Below, piece after piece: positions 5,286 through 5,730 of a stretch of DNA of 5,730 nt. The stretch is from Flavobacteriaceae bacterium (GTDB taxonomy: Bacteria; Bacteroidota; Bacteroidia; Flavobacteriales; Flavobacteriaceae): NCBI GenBank assembly GCA_016763215.1, contig JAESUF010000304.1, forward strand, positions 1-5,730, read 5' to 3'. Position 1 is the first letter of the stretch; the number at the start of each line of letters is the position of its first letter. A model generated the notes under the pieces. The model saw only the letters and a program-made list of their open reading frames with translations, was not told where the DNA came from and ran no database searches. The translations under genes were made by a program, and so were the position numbers.

Positions 5286-5730
5286 CTAATCAATCGACTT
5301 CGTTTTAATCGCTTTCAATGCTAAATTACAACAAAGCTCTGATGCTTTATTCAAATTAGCAAACCGAGGGTCGGTTGTTAATCCTTTACTATATCGATAA
5401 TAAATTTGTTGTGCAATTACCGCTATTTTAAACAAACCAAACGCATAATAAAAAACAATATTATCAACATCTCTTCCCGACTTTTTAGCATACAATGCTA
5501 CTATTTCACTTCGAATAGGGTTGCCTTCAAACACTGTAGGCGATGGAATTCCTTGTTTTACAAAATCGTGATCAGTAGCCACGGTCCAATATCCTAACGA
5601 GGTTCCCAAATCCATCATTGGATCCCCTAAGGTTGCCATTTCCCAATCTAATACAGCATTGATTTGCTGCCAAGAATCATCCTTGAAAACAACATTATCA
5701 TACTTATAATCGTTGTGAATCAGGCAGTGC
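5286..5730 (-). CDS. APH-fold phosphotransferase, ACAD10/11-like, C-terminal part (N-terminus beyond window)
   Basis: The frame stays open to the right edge, so the first Met visible at 5639 is internal; 147 residues plus the stop are in the window. Seen: HCLIHNDYKYDNVVF (the HxDxxxxN catalytic loop of the aminoglycoside phosphotransferase/choline kinase fold) and INAVLDWEMATLGDPMMDLG (the metal-binding Asp segment, DWE in this subfamily). These are followed by a helical C-terminal part with PSPTVFEGNPIRSEIVALYA, FYYAFGLFKIAVIAQQIYYR and CCNLALKAIK. This pattern matches phosphotransferases related to the kinase domain of eukaryotic ACAD10/11 rather than antibiotic-resistance enzymes. Relatives such as LvaA of Pseudomonas act on hydroxyacyl-CoA substrates. 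His is followed by Asn rather than the more usual Gly (HND), a tolerated position. The same-strand DUF1330 and SDR genes suggest an acyl-CoA or hydroxy-acid metabolic cluster; an acyl-CoA dehydrogenase may lie beyond the right edge, which is inference. Confidence 0.88.
   Translation of the reverse strand, partial: HCLIHNDYKYDNVVFKDDSWQQINAVLDWEMATLGDPMMDLGTSLGYWTVATDHDFVKQGIPSPTVFEGNPIRSEIVALYAKKSGRDVDNIVFYYAFGLFKIAVIAQQIYYRYSKGLTTDPRFANLNKASELCCNLALKAIKTKSID

Noticed and set aside
5286..5639. Complete 117-residue protein starting at Met 5639
   Set aside because: The Met lies inside the conserved DWEMATLGDP metal-binding segment; the frame continues to the right edge with the HND catalytic loop.

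Overview
The window looks like chromosomal DNA of a marine or environmental member of the Bacteroidota, most likely Flavobacteriaceae. By eye it is roughly two-thirds A+T, its genes start with ATG after A-rich leaders rather than Shine-Dalgarno sequences, and the gene families (a LemA/TPM/TPM cluster, a Bacteroidota-type propeller lipoprotein, an outer-membrane barrel ending in Phe) fit that group. Genus and species cannot be told from the sequence alone.

Left part (1-1187, plus strand): the last 53 codons of an outer-membrane beta-barrel protein run in from the left edge (stop at 162-164). An AT-rich 482-bp gap follows, holding possible control sites and a weak, stop-interrupted minus-strand reading frame. 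Next is a single unrecognised gene for a 144-residue, beta-rich protein without a signal peptide. It ends at a strong bidirectional hairpin terminator that separates it from the convergent genes on its right.

Right part (1188-5730, minus strand): reading in the direction of transcription, from the right edge leftward, the order is: C-terminal half of an APH-fold phosphotransferase of the ACAD10/11 type; a 74-bp imperfect palindromic repeat; a DUF1330-like ferredoxin-fold protein; a short-chain dehydrogenase broken by a one-base deletion; LemA; a soluble TPM-domain protein; a secreted, membrane-anchored TPM-domain protein with a glycine-rich tail; a terminator-like inverted repeat; and a lipoprotein with a predicted beta-propeller. 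Gene spacing is tight from DUF1330 to the second TPM protein: 2 bp, then 39 bp, then two TAATG overlaps. This suggests one transcription unit or two closely abutting ones.

Two working modules can be inferred. The phosphotransferase/DUF1330/SDR genes look like part of an acyl-CoA or hydroxy-acid metabolic cluster whose remaining members would lie beyond the right edge. LemA/TPM/TPM is a widespread membrane-associated trio whose biochemical role is not well established. I found no CRISPR array, tRNA, rRNA, transposase or phage gene. Nothing here is convincingly a new system. The points most worth a second look are the SDR frameshift, the palindromic repeat inside the metabolic cluster, the overlap of a terminator-like hairpin with a promoter motif at about 2066-2115, and the orphan 144-residue protein.
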